Origin: Oligoflexia bacterium
Lineage (GTDB): Bacteria; Bdellovibrionota; Bdellovibrionia; JABDDW01
Length of the DNA stretch: 46,471 bases
NCBI GenBank assembly: GCA_023250675.1
Contig: JAHFAE010000016.1
Coordinates: forward strand, 1-46,471
Reading direction: 5' to 3'
Position 1 is the first letter of the stretch. Every line of letters begins with the position of its first letter. Positions 17,586-27,170 of the stretch are shown in pieces. Made by a program: the position numbers and the translations under genes. The notes under the pieces were generated by a model. It was not told where the DNA came from, searched no databases, and saw nothing but the letters and a program-made list of their open reading frames with translations.

Positions 17586-18615
17586 ATGAAGGCATACATG
17601 AATGAAATAATGGCCAAGAGTAACAAAGATCTTTCTTTAAGCTATCCCCTTCATAACAAAGCTCTCGAATTGGCAAAAGATTTTAAACGTATAGAAATTG
17701 AACTCGTTGAAATTATTCAAAAGATCGATGCTGCGAAAATATTTCGCAAACTCGGCTTTGCTAGTCTCTACGAGTATGTGAATCAAGGTCTCGGATTATC
17801 AGAATCTGTAAGTTACTCACCTTATTAATGTTTCAAGAAAATCAATAGCAGTACCAGAGCTTAAAGCTGCTATTCAGCAAGGCAGCCTGAGTATTTCTCA
17901 GGCCAAACGTATTACCTCGGTTATCACAAACGTTAATGCATCCACTTTGATTGCAAAGGCAAAAGTCATGACGCAAAAGGAAATTGAAAAAGAAGTTGCC
18001 AAAATTAATCCAAAGGCAGCCATTCCAGAAAGAGCCTGTTATATTAGCGAAGATCGAGTTGAACTTCGTCTTTCATTAAAATAAGATATTATGAAAAACC
18101 TAAGACGCATTCAAGATCTGGAGTGTCAACGAACCAAAACGACCTGTGATTTAGAAAAAACCTTAGAGGTCATCATCAATGACTATATTCAAAAGAATGA
18201 CCCCGTTACAAAAAGTGAAAAAGTCTTACATAAACTATCCTTAAGGACAGTAAATTCGAACGCCAGTATTAACACCGATGCGAGGGCCAATGACAACGCC
18301 AGTGGAAACCAGCAAACACAAATTCAAAACACTAAAATCGTTGAGAATTCTTCAAAAATTAATAATAAACACAAAGCCTCTCATCCCAAAATAAATCAGA
18401 GAGTTGCAATTTCATCGGCGATTAAACATCAAGTGAATCAAAGAGATAAGGGCCAATGCTGTTATACAAATTTTCAAGGGGCAAGATGCTTAAATAGGCG
18501 TTGGCTTGATGTGCATCACCGTAAACCCATCGCCAGTGGTGGCGACAATTCGATAGAAAATCTCATAACTCTTTGTAAGGCACACCATCGATTACAGCAT
18601 GAATCGGCCCCATAG
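17586..18615 (+). pseudogene. HNH endonuclease-domain protein, broken by one frameshift and one in-frame stop
   Basis: AGGAG five bases upstream fixes the ATG at 17586. The first 77 or so codons are intact up to LGLSESVSYS. An extra C near 17817-17821 then shifts the frame to a stop at 17826. Without that base the reading continues as LINVSRKSIAVPELKAAIQQ to about 18080. A TAA at 18082-18084 then interrupts the same frame, which continues through KNLRRIQDLECQRTKTTCDL to the C-terminal HNH motif (DVHHRKPIASGGDNSIENL, LCKAHHRLQH) ending at 18615. The reconstructed product would be about 340 residues. The C-terminal HNH motif is intact. From memory, Bdellovibrio-like genomes carry several paralogues of this protein. 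The two lesions imply loss of function unless expressed as fragments. Confidence 0.8.
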
Positions 18616-18675
18616 AGCACCCTTCTTAATGGGAAGAACCCGAGAATTGCTTTGGCCATGGCCGCATTCTAGGTT

Positions 18676-18905
18676 CTAGTCAACTTTTCGAACTGAAATC
18701 ACCTTACATTTTCCAAATTCATTGGCGTCATATTCTGTAGTTACTTCAAATATAAAATGCCAGTCGGTCCCACAAAAAACCCCACCCGTAAACGTACGTT
18801 GTCCTTGAAATCCACTTTCATCTGGTCGACAGGATGCTCTTTACTAAAAATTTCACCTAATCCTCCTGCAAATATCATTTTATAGAAATATTTATCCCTT
18901 TGTGT
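18676..18905 (-). pseudogene. Probable remnant of a small secreted protein, frame-disrupted
   Basis: On the minus strand the upstream half reads in one frame (FCSTQRDKYFYKMIFAGGLG and on to EIFSKE). The downstream half reads in another (CRPDESGFQGQRTFTGGVFC through EFGKCKVISVRKVD) to a TAG at 18676. The switch lies near 18830-18840. Both halves have protein-like composition, while neither frame alone runs through. No start codon is apparent. I infer a decayed gene of unknown family next to the broken HNH gene. Confidence 0.4.
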
Positions 18906-18934
18906 TGAGCAAAATCCATACCGTGGGAAAGCTA

Positions 18935-19297
18935 TTAAAGACGAGAAAGGCCTGGACTCTCAGCTTTTAACTCTTCGAGAACTCGAAGATTGGTTTGAAG
19001 AGACTCAATAGTTCCATACCGTTCAATTTTGCCATTCAGCGCTTTGATTGCGGTCTTGTCGCCCTTTACCGAGTTGGCATAAATTTGAGTCTCCAGAGAA
19101 TCAAGCTCTTGAATCTCGGCCTTGAGTCGCGCGATGGTGTTGTCTACCTTCACTAAATCAATTTGAGGCTTTAAGGCGCCGGGTGGCCCATTTGCCCCAA
19201 CTGAATTGACGCCCACAGTTTCTGGGCGCGGGGACTGAGTTACACAACCTGCTACCGCCAGCAAAGTCACCGTTGAAATCAAAATCAACTTTTTCAT
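18935..19297 (-). CDS. Small lipoprotein with a helical region
   Basis: A 120-residue protein starting at the ATG at 19297, chosen because GAGGAG lies six bases upstream; a longer frame reaches 19336 but lacks a site. The signal MKKLILISTVTLLAVAGC ends in a clear lipobox (VAGC), so it should be a lipid-anchored envelope protein. The C-terminal ~75 residues are predicted to be helical and charged (VDNTIARLKAEIQELDSLET), possibly a coiled coil. Function unknown. Confidence 0.75.
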   Translation of the reverse strand: MKKLILISTVTLLAVAGCVTQSPRPETVGVNSVGANGPPGALKPQIDLVKVDNTIARLKAEIQELDSLETQIYANSVKGDKTAIKALNGKIERYGTIESLQTNLRVLEELKAESPGLSRL

Positions 19298-19336
19298 TTT
19301 TAGCTCCTCATTCTCGATTCGGTGAAGAGCAACCAA

Positions 19337-19526
19337 TATGCCAGATTAAAGGGGCCGCAAAGAGCTCTAGTGTCGAAAGATTGATTTATACCCACTACTT
19401 TCTTAGATTCAGATAGCTTAACGAGCCCGGGACGAAAATTGTTAATCATATGTCATGAAATATTTGAGGCAAATTTACCCAAGCTGGCGCAGGAACTAAA
19501 TGCACCTCCTATGAAAGGAGACGTGT
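19337..19526. other. Intergenic gap without a gene
   Basis: 190 bases between two minus-strand genes. The only structure noticed is CTCCT/AGGAG (19506-19510 and 19516-19520), a short hairpin just after the rhodanese-like gene. No reading frame longer than about 15 codons with a ribosome-binding site. Confidence 0.4.
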
Positions 19527-19832
19527 TTAATCTCGATATGCCCCGAACCCACCCGTCAAATTTACGATATTAAGAAAGCCTTTTTTCTCGCAAGCTTCGA
19601 CGAGCAGCCGAGATCCCACTCCATCACCATCATATAAAACCACAGGCGTGTCTTTTGCCGGAATGGCTTTAGAAATTTTCTCTATATCTGCAGGCAAGTT
19701 GATGGCCGTTTTAATATGGCTTCGGGCATATTCTTCTGGGGATCGAATATCGATTAACAGGAATGCCACATGAAGAGTAATCATGCGTTTAAGTTTTGGT
19801 CCATCGATTTCTAACACTTGCGGCCCGGTCAT
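19527..19832 (-). CDS. Rhodanese-like domain protein lacking the catalytic cysteine
   Basis: A single-domain protein of 101 residues with the rhodanese fold signatures LLIDIRSPEEYARSHIKTAI and a C-terminal NLTGGFGAYRD. Where active rhodaneses have the loop Cys followed by a glycine-rich turn, this protein has LYDGDGVGSR, with Asp at the Cys position. Sulfur transfer is therefore unlikely, and it may be a binding or regulatory version. No signal peptide, so probably cytoplasmic. It starts at ATG 19832, about 30 bases after the upstream barrel gene. Confidence 0.8.
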   Translation of the reverse strand: MTGPQVLEIDGPKLKRMITLHVAFLLIDIRSPEEYARSHIKTAINLPADIEKISKAIPAKDTPVVLYDGDGVGSRLLVEACEKKGFLNIVNLTGGFGAYRD

Positions 19833-19863
19833 TGTTGAAGCCCAAAAATCAAAGTTAGGCCAC

Positions 19864-20580
19864 TCACAATTCCAAATCCACTTTCACCAACATCATGTCT
19901 CTAACCAATGATTGATTATTGTAAAAAACATATCCAAGCGAAATGGATGAGGTTTGAGAAAGCAAAAATGCAAATCCCGATGTCAATGCACCTCTGTGAC
20001 TTCGCCCCCCTTGGTAATCCAAGACAAATTTTACTTTTTCACCGATTTTGGCTGATATGCTACCAAAAATTCCGCGAGCGGCGGAGTTTCCCGCTTCGTC
20101 TAATAAAACATTTTGGTTGCCCACAAAATAACCCACAAACAAATGGCTTAAAGACCCAAGCTGTTTTCCCAATCCTAAATAAATAAAGTCTTCGTCACTG
20201 CCATTAGCTTTAAATCCAAAATTGTAAAAACCAAACGCCACACCAAAACCTATTTCTTCCTCTAGAATAACTACTTTTAAATTCCCGTGAAGAGATTTGA
20301 GATCGTCCCCGTACTCCGGCTCCCACCAATCGATTCCCGCTTCAAGCCCAATAGCTCCATTATTTGCAAAGCCAAATGTGAGACCTTGATCGATAAAAGG
20401 CTGTTGAGGGCCCAAATCGCTTTCACGCTTGTCTAATGTAAATGCGATGCGGCTATCGTAACGCCACGTACTTGGGTGCAACGCGGTGTCATCAGGAATC
20501 CACAACGTGCTCGTCGGAAAAGCCCAGGCGCCACACGAAAATCCAAAAATCAGAAGAACACTCTTTAAAAAACCCATCAA
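19864..20580 (-). CDS. Secreted protein, probable outer-membrane beta-barrel
   Basis: 238 residues with a signal peptide (FLKSVLLIFGFSCGAWA) and then alternating-hydrophobicity strands separated by polar turns (GFGVAFGFYNFGFKANG, SHLFVGYFVGNQN, SISLGYVFYNNQ). This pattern suggests a porin-like or outer-membrane barrel, although it ends in Leu rather than Phe. No family recognised. Its ATG lies 34 bases from the divergent transporter start, so the promoters overlap the coding ends. Confidence 0.6.
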   Translation of the reverse strand: MMGFLKSVLLIFGFSCGAWAFPTSTLWIPDDTALHPSTWRYDSRIAFTLDKRESDLGPQQPFIDQGLTFGFANNGAIGLEAGIDWWEPEYGDDLKSLHGNLKVVILEEEIGFGVAFGFYNFGFKANGSDEDFIYLGLGKQLGSLSHLFVGYFVGNQNVLLDEAGNSAARGIFGSISAKIGEKVKFVLDYQGGRSHRGALTSGFAFLLSQTSSISLGYVFYNNQSLVRDMMLVKVDLEL

Positions 20581-20614
20581 AAGATGTTTTAGTCTTATTC
20601 ATACGGAGAAACAA

Positions 20615-21511
20615 TTGAAAAAGCCCCTGGTTCACCTTGCCCTCTTTGCTGTGAGTCTTATTTTCGGCGTGTCATACATCGTGGGCAAAGAAGTTTTGAA
20701 ATATGTAAAACCTGCCACATGGGCCTTTTGTCGCGCAACCGGTGCGGCTGTATTACTTTTAATTTTAATGGGCCCAACACTTATAAAAACTGCAACTAAA
20801 AAAGATTTTCTGATCATTGCAGCCCTAGGTCTGTTTGGTGTTGGAATAAATCAAATAGCATTCTTTGAAGGATTATCACGCACTACAGCTACTCACGCTG
20901 CTGTCATTAATACTATCGTCCCCATAGTTGTTTTGTTTTTTAGCATTCTCATCGGCTATGAAGAGTTAAGTAAGAGAAGAATCTTAGGCCTTATTTTAAG
21001 CTTCACGGGAGTTTTAATTCTCTTAGAAATTGAAAAACTTCAATTTGATGGAGCGCTCTTTTGGGGCGACGTCTTAACCGTACTAAATTCATTAAGCTTT
21101 AGTTTTTATTTGGTCCTCTCAAGAAATATAAATCGCAGGCTAAAACCTCTCGCTGTCACTGCCGGAATGTTCACCGTCGGCGCCATTGGAATTTCATTTT
21201 ACGGAGCAACAGATGTGGCACAGGTCGTTTGGTCTCAAATTCCTCTCCTCATTTACGCCCTTATGATTTACTTGATCACTTTTGGAACCATTGGAACTTA
21301 TTACTTAAACAATTGGGCCCTTTCACAAGTGGATAGCAGCCTCGTGGCCTTATATATTTACATTCAGCCCATTGTGGCTGGTCTTCTTTCTCGATGGCTT
21401 TACCATGAAACCTTGACAGCGCGAACTATTTTGGCTTCTCTAATGGTGTTTTCTGGGGTTGCCATAGGAACAATGACTTTACCTCATAAGAAAAGAGGAA
21501 AAAATGCCTGA
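20615..21511 (+). CDS. EamA/DMT-family transporter
   Basis: About ten membrane helices in two EamA repeats, 299 residues from the chosen start. I take the TTG at 20615 because GGAG lies six bases upstream. The longest frame begins at 20486, but its first ~40 residues lie antisense to the divergent gene and look unlike a DMT protein. The first helix is [21 protein letters not shown]; the second repeat includes [21 protein letters not shown]. Members export amino acids, nucleotides or metabolites; the substrate is unknown. Its stop overlaps the start of the acetyl-CoA synthetase gene by 8 bases, so the two are co-expressed. Confidence 0.82.
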   Translation: MKKPLVHLALFAVSLIFGVSYIVGKEVLKYVKPATWAFCRATGAAVLLLILMGPTLIKTATKKDFLIIAALGLFGVGINQIAFFEGLSRTTATHAAVINTIVPIVVLFFSILIGYEELSKRRILGLILSFTGVLILLEIEKLQFDGALFWGDVLTVLNSLSFSFYLVLSRNINRRLKPLAVTAGMFTVGAIGISFYGATDVAQVVWSQIPLLIYALMIYLITFGTIGTYYLNNWALSQVDSSLVALYIYIQPIVAGLLSRWLYHETLTARTILASLMVFSGVAIGTMTLPHKKRGKNA

Positions 21512-23471
21512 GCAAATATCACCCGAACCAGTTTCCATAGAATCACTATCTGGTGAAAAGCGAAAATTTCCACCTTCAAAAGAATTCTCGAAAACGGCCC
21601 ATATAAAATCTTTAGATGACTATAAAAAGCTCTATGACTTTGCCGCGAGAGATCCTGAAAAATTTTGGAACGAACAAAGTCAAAACCTTATTTGGGATAA
21701 AAAGTTTGAAAAAGTACAAGAGTGGAACGAACCCTTTGCAAAATGGTTTGTCGGTGGCAAACTCAATGCTTCAGTTCAATGTTTAGATAAAAACCTCAAA
21801 ACTCATGGCGCCAAATCTGCAATCAAATGGGAAGGTGAAGATGGCGCCGTCAGAAAGCTCTCCTACCAAGAACTTTACGATCTTACTTGTCAAACAGCCA
21901 ATGCCCTTAAAGAACTGGGAGTGCAAAAAGGTGATCGTGTAGCCATTTATATGCCTATGGTCCCCGAGGCCGTTGCCGCTATGTTGGCTTGCGCTCGTCT
22001 TGGAGCTCCTCACTCCGTGATATTTGGCGGATTTAGCAGTGAGTCCCTAAAAGATCGAATCAACGATGCTCAATGCAAAGTAGTTATCACCGCAGATGGC
22101 GGATATCGTCGAGGTTCGGTGGTGCCATTAAAAGAAAATATTGACCAAGCCCTTCCAGCAACTCCCAGTGTAAAAAATGTTATCGTCTTAAAACGCACTC
22201 AAAATGAAGTTTCAATGAAATCTGGCAGAGATCATTGGTGGCATGAAATTGTTGCGAAACAAAAACCAGATTGCTCACCAACATCTGTAGATAGCGAAGA
22301 TATTCTTTTTATTTTGTACACAAGCGGCACTACGGGAAAGCCAAAGGGAATTGTCCATTCCACTGCCGGGTATATGCTTTGGACAGGCCTCACTACTAAA
22401 TGGGTTTTTGATTTAAAGGCCGGCGATACTTACTGGTGCACGGCAGATATTGGCTGGGTCACCGGGCATAGTTATCTTGTTTACGGCCCATTACAAAATG
22501 CAGCAACAGCTTTTATGTACGAAGGCGCGCCCAACCATCCAGATTTTGGAAGATTTTGGAAAATGATCGAAGCACATAAAATTACAATCCTCTACACTGC
22601 GCCCACGGCAATCAGAGCCTTTATGCGAGCGGGCGATCAGTTTGTCGAAAAATATGACTTAAAAAGTTTGCGATTATTAGGAAGTGTCGGCGAACCCATC
22701 AACCCTGAAGCGTGGATTTGGTATCATAATAAGATCGGCAATTCGCGATGCCCCATAGTAGACACTTGGTGGCAGACAGAAACTGGTGGAATCTTGATGA
22801 GTCCTCTTCCTGGAGCTACACCGACAAAACCAGGGAGCTGCACTTTGCCATTGCCCGGAATTCACCCCAGAGTTGTAAGCAAAGCAGGCGTTGGGTGTAA
22901 ACCCAATGAAGGCGGATTTCTCGTGCTAGAAAAACCGTGGCCCGCCATGACCCGCGGTGTGTACAATGATCCAGAGAGATTTAAAAAAACCTATTGGAGT
23001 GATTTTAAAGGAAAATATTTTACAGGCGATGGATCCCGATGCGATGAAGATGGATACTTTTGGGTTATGGGACGGGTTGATGATGTTTTAAACGTAGCTG
23101 GCCATAGACTTGGAACCGCAGAAATTGAAAGCGCACTAGTAAGCCATCCCAAAGTCGCTGAAGCTGCTGTGGTCGGCAGGCCCGATGATCTCAAAGGTCA
23201 AGCGGTTGTGGCCTTTGTCACTTTGAAGGCGGCATATGCTACTGAAAATATCAGTGACGAACTTAAATCCCACGTTGTCAAAGAAATAGGTGCCATCGCT
23301 CGGCCCGAGGAAATTCGATTCACCGATAGTCTTCCAAAAACACGTTCAGGGAAAATCATGAGGCGGTTGCTGAGGGAGTTGGCAGCCAACGGAACAATTA
23401 AAGGTGACACCTCGACCCTGGAAGACATAAACGTCATCAACAAATTGGCCGCACAAAATGATGAGGAATAA
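21504..23471 (+). CDS. acs: Acetyl-coenzyme A synthetase
   Basis: 655 residues, the normal length for AMP-forming acetate-CoA ligase. The adenylation P-loop [11 protein letters not shown] lies at about 272-282. The segments [20 protein letters not shown] and [11 protein letters not shown] are specific to Acs. The C-terminal [16 protein letters not shown] contains the lysine (about residue 617) that completes adenylation and is acetylated as a control in characterised enzymes. It converts acetate, ATP and CoA to acetyl-CoA. GAGG is well placed before the ATG. A terminator follows at 23494. Confidence 0.95.
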   Translation: MPEQISPEPVSIESLSGEKRKFPPSKEFSKTAHIKSLDDYKKLYDFAARDPEKFWNEQSQNLIWDKKFEKVQEWNEPFAKWFVGGKLNASVQCLDKNLKTHGAKSAIKWEGEDGAVRKLSYQELYDLTCQTANALKELGVQKGDRVAIYMPMVPEAVAAMLACARLGAPHSVIFGGFSSESLKDRINDAQCKVVITADGGYRRGSVVPLKENIDQALPATPSVKNVIVLKRTQNEVSMKSGRDHWWHEIVAKQKPDCSPTSVDSEDILFILYTSGTTGKPKGIVHSTAGYMLWTGLTTKWVFDLKAGDTYWCTADIGWVTGHSYLVYGPLQNAATAFMYEGAPNHPDFGRFWKMIEAHKITILYTAPTAIRAFMRAGDQFVEKYDLKSLRLLGSVGEPINPEAWIWYHNKIGNSRCPIVDTWWQTETGGILMSPLPGATPTKPGSCTLPLPGIHPRVVSKAGVGCKPNEGGFLVLEKPWPAMTRGVYNDPERFKKTYWSDFKGKYFTGDGSRCDEDGYFWVMGRVDDVLNVAGHRLGTAEIESALVSHPKVAEAAVVGRPDDLKGQAVVAFVTLKAAYATENISDELKSHVVKEIGAIARPEEIRFTDSLPKTRSGKIMRRLLRELAANGTIKGDTSTLEDINVINKLAAQNDEE

Positions 23472-23493
23472 GTGGCTCCTGGGGGTCCCTTCG

Positions 23494-23526
23494 CCGAACA
23501 AATGAGGTCATTTATTTGGTTTTTTT
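23494..23526 (+). terminator. Rho-independent terminator after acs
   Basis: CCGAACAAAT (23494-23503) pairs with ATTTATTTGG (23510-23519) around a 6-base loop, with one G-T wobble and one mismatch. It is followed directly by seven T's (23520-23526). It lies 22 bases past the acs stop. Confidence 0.75.
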
Positions 23527-23540
23527 GATGAGGATTCCAT

Positions 23541-23569
23541 TTGCTAAGGCGAGAACCCTGACATATATT
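23541..23569 (+). promoter_or_regulatory. Promoter of the three-gene secreted-protein operon
   Basis: TTGCTA (23541-23546), 17 bases, TATATT (23564-23569). Initiation near 23576 leaves a leader of about 25 bases carrying GAGGGGG before the ATG at 23602. It follows the acs terminator, so this operon is an independent unit. Confidence 0.65.
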
Positions 23570-23601
23570 TCGCCCCAAATAAATTTGAATGAGGGGGCGC
23601 C

Positions 23602-25134
23602 ATGGGCACGAGTATTTCCGCATTTATTTTTGTAGCCATTTTTCTCACAAACTCAGGAATCCTTTTGGCACAAGAACTGGCGCAAGGCGAATGTCGCTGC
23701 GAAACTTTTTTTGAGGGTCAAAAAGGAGTAAGTGGCAAGCCCGAATCCTATCCTACAGGTCTTTGTCGGTATCAAGCCCATGAAAATGAGAGTGTCTTTA
23801 AAGATCTTTTAGTTGGTGCCGGGAACCTACATCCCGACTTTAGTTACTCTGAAGGATTTAGATTTGAGGATAGAGTTCCAAAACGTGGTACCGGCAGTCA
23901 AAGAATGATTGAATGGTGGTATTCAGACACGCGCTGGAACGATGTGGTTTGCAAGTATCTTAAAGATAATGATCACCAGTTCGCCTTTGAAAAGCAACGA
24001 CCAATTAAAATTGCAATTTCACTTTTCACCTTTGAGCAGGGCTCAGAACGAGAAATCGGGGCAGACTTCGGGTCATTTTACGGAAAAAAGTCCTTAGAAG
24101 CTGAAAGACCCAAAGTTGCAAATTCCCTCAAAGAAGGAATTTTTCAGTCGGCCCTTTCATTGACCGGGCCGTGGTCGTCCTTATTAAATGTTGGGATCAA
24201 AGCATCTATTGACAAACATCGCGCCGATATTTTGGCCGAAGAAGTCGCCTATTGCTTATTGGGTTCTTATTGTGAACCCAGTCAAAAGAAAAACAATTAC
24301 ATCCTTATTGGTAATATGCTTGAACCCAAAATGGAAGAATTGGGTATTAGCTTTAGCGGCATGGCCATACAAGATCCTGTTGATCCTAAAAAAATTCGGA
24401 TCCGAGATTTTAATTTGCGATATGGAATTCCTACAGGTGAAACCACCTCACCCGTTCTCGTAAGAAATATAAGAAGTTATTTGGATTTGGACTTAGTTGC
24501 CGGAGAGACCCTCGTTTTGGGAATGTCCACGACTAATCGAGATGCCCGAACTGGTAAGCTAGTATCATCAGCAACAGAAAAAGCGTTTACGCAATTTTTG
24601 GCTTTGATAAAAGTGGACGTTCCAAGCAATAGCAGCTCTCCTGTTTTGCCCGAAAAAATCCAAGGAGCGGGAGATGACCGATCGTTCACGGAGGAAGAGT
24701 TGGCCGAACTACCAATGCTCAGTCTGAAAGACGCATTTAATTCTATAGAATCTGTTTGCTTTGACGACATAATTGATTCAACGGGCAATTCTCGAATCTG
24801 CGGCTTTCGCTTTAAAAAGATTGATCGTCGATTCGTGAACTATCGTCTCAAATTAGAATTAAAGGGCAAACTAAAATATGGCGAAGAAAAAGTGAGATAT
24901 TGGAAGATGGGCGACATCTATGACGGCAAAGGTTACTACCAGTTGCCCGCCATGGATGAAACGAAGGCCGGTAAATACACTCTAAAAATCCAAATCGACA
25001 GACCTACGCCAGAAGTAAAAAGTCAGATGGATCAAGATGGTGTGTCGGGTATGAGATTAGACTTTAATCATTACCCCAAGGACCATCGCGATCCCATAAC
25101 TTACTCACCTTCTTCTCTTGAAATATTGAAGTGA
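23602..25134 (+). CDS. Secreted protein of unknown function (first of a coupled trio)
   Basis: 510 residues with a signal peptide (SISAFIFVAIFLTNSGILLA, cleavage likely before QELAQGEC). No known family. The mature N-terminus is cysteine-rich (GECRCETFF, GLCRYQ), and further cysteines (VVCKYL, CLLGSYCEPS, VCFDD, RICGF) suggest disulfides in the periplasm. The C-terminal ~120 residues look like a beta-sandwich (FRFKKIDRRFVNYRLKLELK, GKYTLKIQID). The stop overlaps the next GTG as GTGA, so the downstream protein is translationally coupled. Confidence 0.65.
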   Translation: MGTSISAFIFVAIFLTNSGILLAQELAQGECRCETFFEGQKGVSGKPESYPTGLCRYQAHENESVFKDLLVGAGNLHPDFSYSEGFRFEDRVPKRGTGSQRMIEWWYSDTRWNDVVCKYLKDNDHQFAFEKQRPIKIAISLFTFEQGSEREIGADFGSFYGKKSLEAERPKVANSLKEGIFQSALSLTGPWSSLLNVGIKASIDKHRADILAEEVAYCLLGSYCEPSQKKNNYILIGNMLEPKMEELGISFSGMAIQDPVDPKKIRIRDFNLRYGIPTGETTSPVLVRNIRSYLDLDLVAGETLVLGMSTTNRDARTGKLVSSATEKAFTQFLALIKVDVPSNSSSPVLPEKIQGAGDDRSFTEEELAELPMLSLKDAFNSIESVCFDDIIDSTGNSRICGFRFKKIDRRFVNYRLKLELKGKLKYGEEKVRYWKMGDIYDGKGYYQLPAMDETKAGKYTLKIQIDRPTPEVKSQMDQDGVSGMRLDFNHYPKDHRDPITYSPSSLEILK

Positions 25135-26177
25135 AGTTTTCTTTTTTAATACTTTTGTTTGCAGCGACTTCATGGGCACAAGTGAAGCCGCCTCAGCTTC
25201 CTCCTGAGCTTTTTACATTTGATAAGTTAGCGCAAGATGTTCGAAGCCCCCTCTCGCTTGCCATGCATAATATTTTATTAACTTTCAGGAGAACAGAACG
25301 AGAACCTGGACATGTGTTGTTTTACGACAAAGATCGAAATATAAAACTTGCCATTAGATTTACGCGGCAATTGCAAGCTGTTGATGAGAAAACAAAATAC
25401 CGTCTTGAAACTCTTCGTTTTGAAGACCCCAATGGCCAACTGATCGTCGAAGAAAAAGTTGAAACTCATGGTAGTCAAGATCTTCAGTATTCTGATCCCC
25501 GAGATCGAATTTTATTTCAGGGTGATATAAACTATGGCCTCGAGCCCAATGAGTTCTTCAAAAAAGTGACCGTTTCAGCAGACGGGCATGAAATTCTTCG
25601 ATTTGAATCATTAAAGCTTCAGGGCGATACGGAGCGCCATTATGATGCTTACTTTTCTAAAGCAAAAGTTCTTTCAATTATTGATCTTCAATCAGAAGAC
25701 AAAGCTTACAGACGGGTTTCTTACGACATGGTTGGAAAGTACTATTTCATTAAGGCATTCAATGACGTTGTCGAAAGAGGTTGGGGCCGACCTAAAAATC
25801 ACACCGTAGAGCTGGTAAAACCGCAGGAGGCTTTAATTGAAAACCTCAAATACCGTGTAGATGGTGAGCGAGTATTTAGTCTCAGCAATTTTATGTCTAA
25901 ATTTAACTCCAATATCTACGACCCGATGATTGTCAAAGGTGCCGGAAAAATTATGGACGCCATCGTTTCATCTCGATTTCCAAGAATATCGGGGAAACTT
26001 GATTTGACAAGGCAAGAGCGCCTTCTCGATGAATTTCAAGCATTACTGGGGATTATAGAACAGGCCAAAACTAATGCTGGCTTACTTAATAAGATTTCGG
26101 CTCAGATCAAGAGCTATGTTGAGGCTATTCGATTGGGCACCTTGAAAATTACAGATACTCGGCCCAAAGGACAATAG
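25131..26177 (+). CDS. Secreted protein of unknown function (second of the trio)
   Basis: 348 residues starting with GTG at 25131, overlapping the upstream stop. Signal peptide MKFSFLILLFAATSWA, then QVKPPQLPPELF. The body alternates charged beta-strand-like segments (YRLETLRFEDPNGQLIVEEK, HEILRFESLKLQGD), and the last ~80 residues appear helical. No catalytic motif and no family recognised. The next gene begins at the base after its stop. Confidence 0.65.
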   Translation: MKFSFLILLFAATSWAQVKPPQLPPELFTFDKLAQDVRSPLSLAMHNILLTFRRTEREPGHVLFYDKDRNIKLAIRFTRQLQAVDEKTKYRLETLRFEDPNGQLIVEEKVETHGSQDLQYSDPRDRILFQGDINYGLEPNEFFKKVTVSADGHEILRFESLKLQGDTERHYDAYFSKAKVLSIIDLQSEDKAYRRVSYDMVGKYYFIKAFNDVVERGWGRPKNHTVELVKPQEALIENLKYRVDGERVFSLSNFMSKFNSNIYDPMIVKGAGKIMDAIVSSRFPRISGKLDLTRQERLLDEFQALLGIIEQAKTNAGLLNKISAQIKSYVEAIRLGTLKITDTRPKGQ

Positions 26178-27098
26178 GTGAAATTATTTTTCGCTATTTT
26201 ACTTTTACTCTCTTCGAGTAATTTTGCATGGGCTCGTCTATCTGGTGATAATGATCAGTGTGCACTAACCAATGTAGCTCAGGGTGGAACAAATTGTTAT
26301 AAAGACAAATCAGATTTGAAATTTTCGTCGGGCGTAGCAAGCCTTGAAGAGCTCTTCCATCTTGTTTTTCAACCTTTCATACAACAATTTTCATATAACT
26401 TCAATTCTAAGGGAGTGGTGACATCCTCCAACGGGATGTTTACGACTTTTTTAGATCAAAACGGCAACCCTAAATGGAAACTGACGATTACTTCTCAAAT
26501 GACCGCAACCCAAGATCGACAAATCACTAGATTTGTATTTGCCGATAATCAAGGGGCTCCGCTATTGAAATTTGTGTTTAGGGACGCGGCCCCAAAGCTT
26601 GTCGCGCCCAATGTTTTAAATTTGAGATCTGGTCAATTATCATTTTTTCCTGAATCTCCAGACATTTATTGGCATGAGCTTCGTGTTTGGTTTGCTAATC
26701 AGGAGCTCTTCACAATGCACCTGACGAGGCAAAGTGCCAACGACGGAAAAAAATTGAGAGCAGAATTTACAAATCCATCAGAAACTAATGCAGGTGTTAT
26801 TTATGAAGAAATTACTACTTTGAATTCCAAACAGATAACATATGAACTTAATTCTAAAAAACTCTTTGGTCCTCCCATTAAGTTGCGGGCTCTTATTACC
26901 AAAAATCCCGAAGCCTATTTGGGAAGTGAGACTTTTTACATAAATGATCTTGAAGTTCCGCTTGAAGAGTATTTGCCTAAATTCCAACTTTTTGTGATTC
27001 AAAAACTCGCCATAGAACATTTGCAAATACCCTTTAGCATGTTTGTAAAGTTTTTCTTCTTTATTAAGCCAGATTGGGGATCTCAATCTGATAGATAG
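26178..27098 (+). CDS. Secreted protein of unknown function (third of the trio)
   Basis: 306 residues starting with GTG at 26178, directly abutting the previous stop. Signal peptide MKLFFAILLLLSSSNFAWA. The core shares style with the second protein (WKLTITSQMTATQDRQITRF, LLKFVFRDAAPKL: long amphipathic strands with charged turns), so the two may be distant paralogues. No known family. The 3' end of the coding sequence contains a perfect CAGATTG/CAATCTG hairpin. Confidence 0.65.
   Translation: MKLFFAILLLLSSSNFAWARLSGDNDQCALTNVAQGGTNCYKDKSDLKFSSGVASLEELFHLVFQPFIQQFSYNFNSKGVVTSSNGMFTTFLDQNGNPKWKLTITSQMTATQDRQITRFVFADNQGAPLLKFVFRDAAPKLVAPNVLNLRSGQLSFFPESPDIYWHELRVWFANQELFTMHLTRQSANDGKKLRAEFTNPSETNAGVIYEEITTLNSKQITYELNSKKLFGPPIKLRALITKNPEAYLGSETFYINDLEVPLEEYLPKFQLFVIQKLAIEHLQIPFSMFVKFFFFIKPDWGSQSDR
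27070..27090 (+). other. Stem-loop at the end of the trio operon
   Basis: CAGATTG (27070-27076) and CAATCTG (27084-27090) form a perfect 7-bp stem with a 7-base loop, inside the last codons of the third gene. There is no T-run, so it may protect the 3' end rather than terminate. Confidence 0.4.
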
Positions 27099-27170
27099 GC
27101 GAGATTTGTTTACAATTCCTTAAACTCATGGTTTTGTTCGTTAAATCTTTATTGTGAAAGGAGACCTGAC

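Noticed and set aside
20486-20614. N-terminal extension of the EamA transporter
   Set aside because: It runs antisense through the start of the divergent barrel gene, and a TTG with GGAG at 20615 starts exactly at the first membrane helix.
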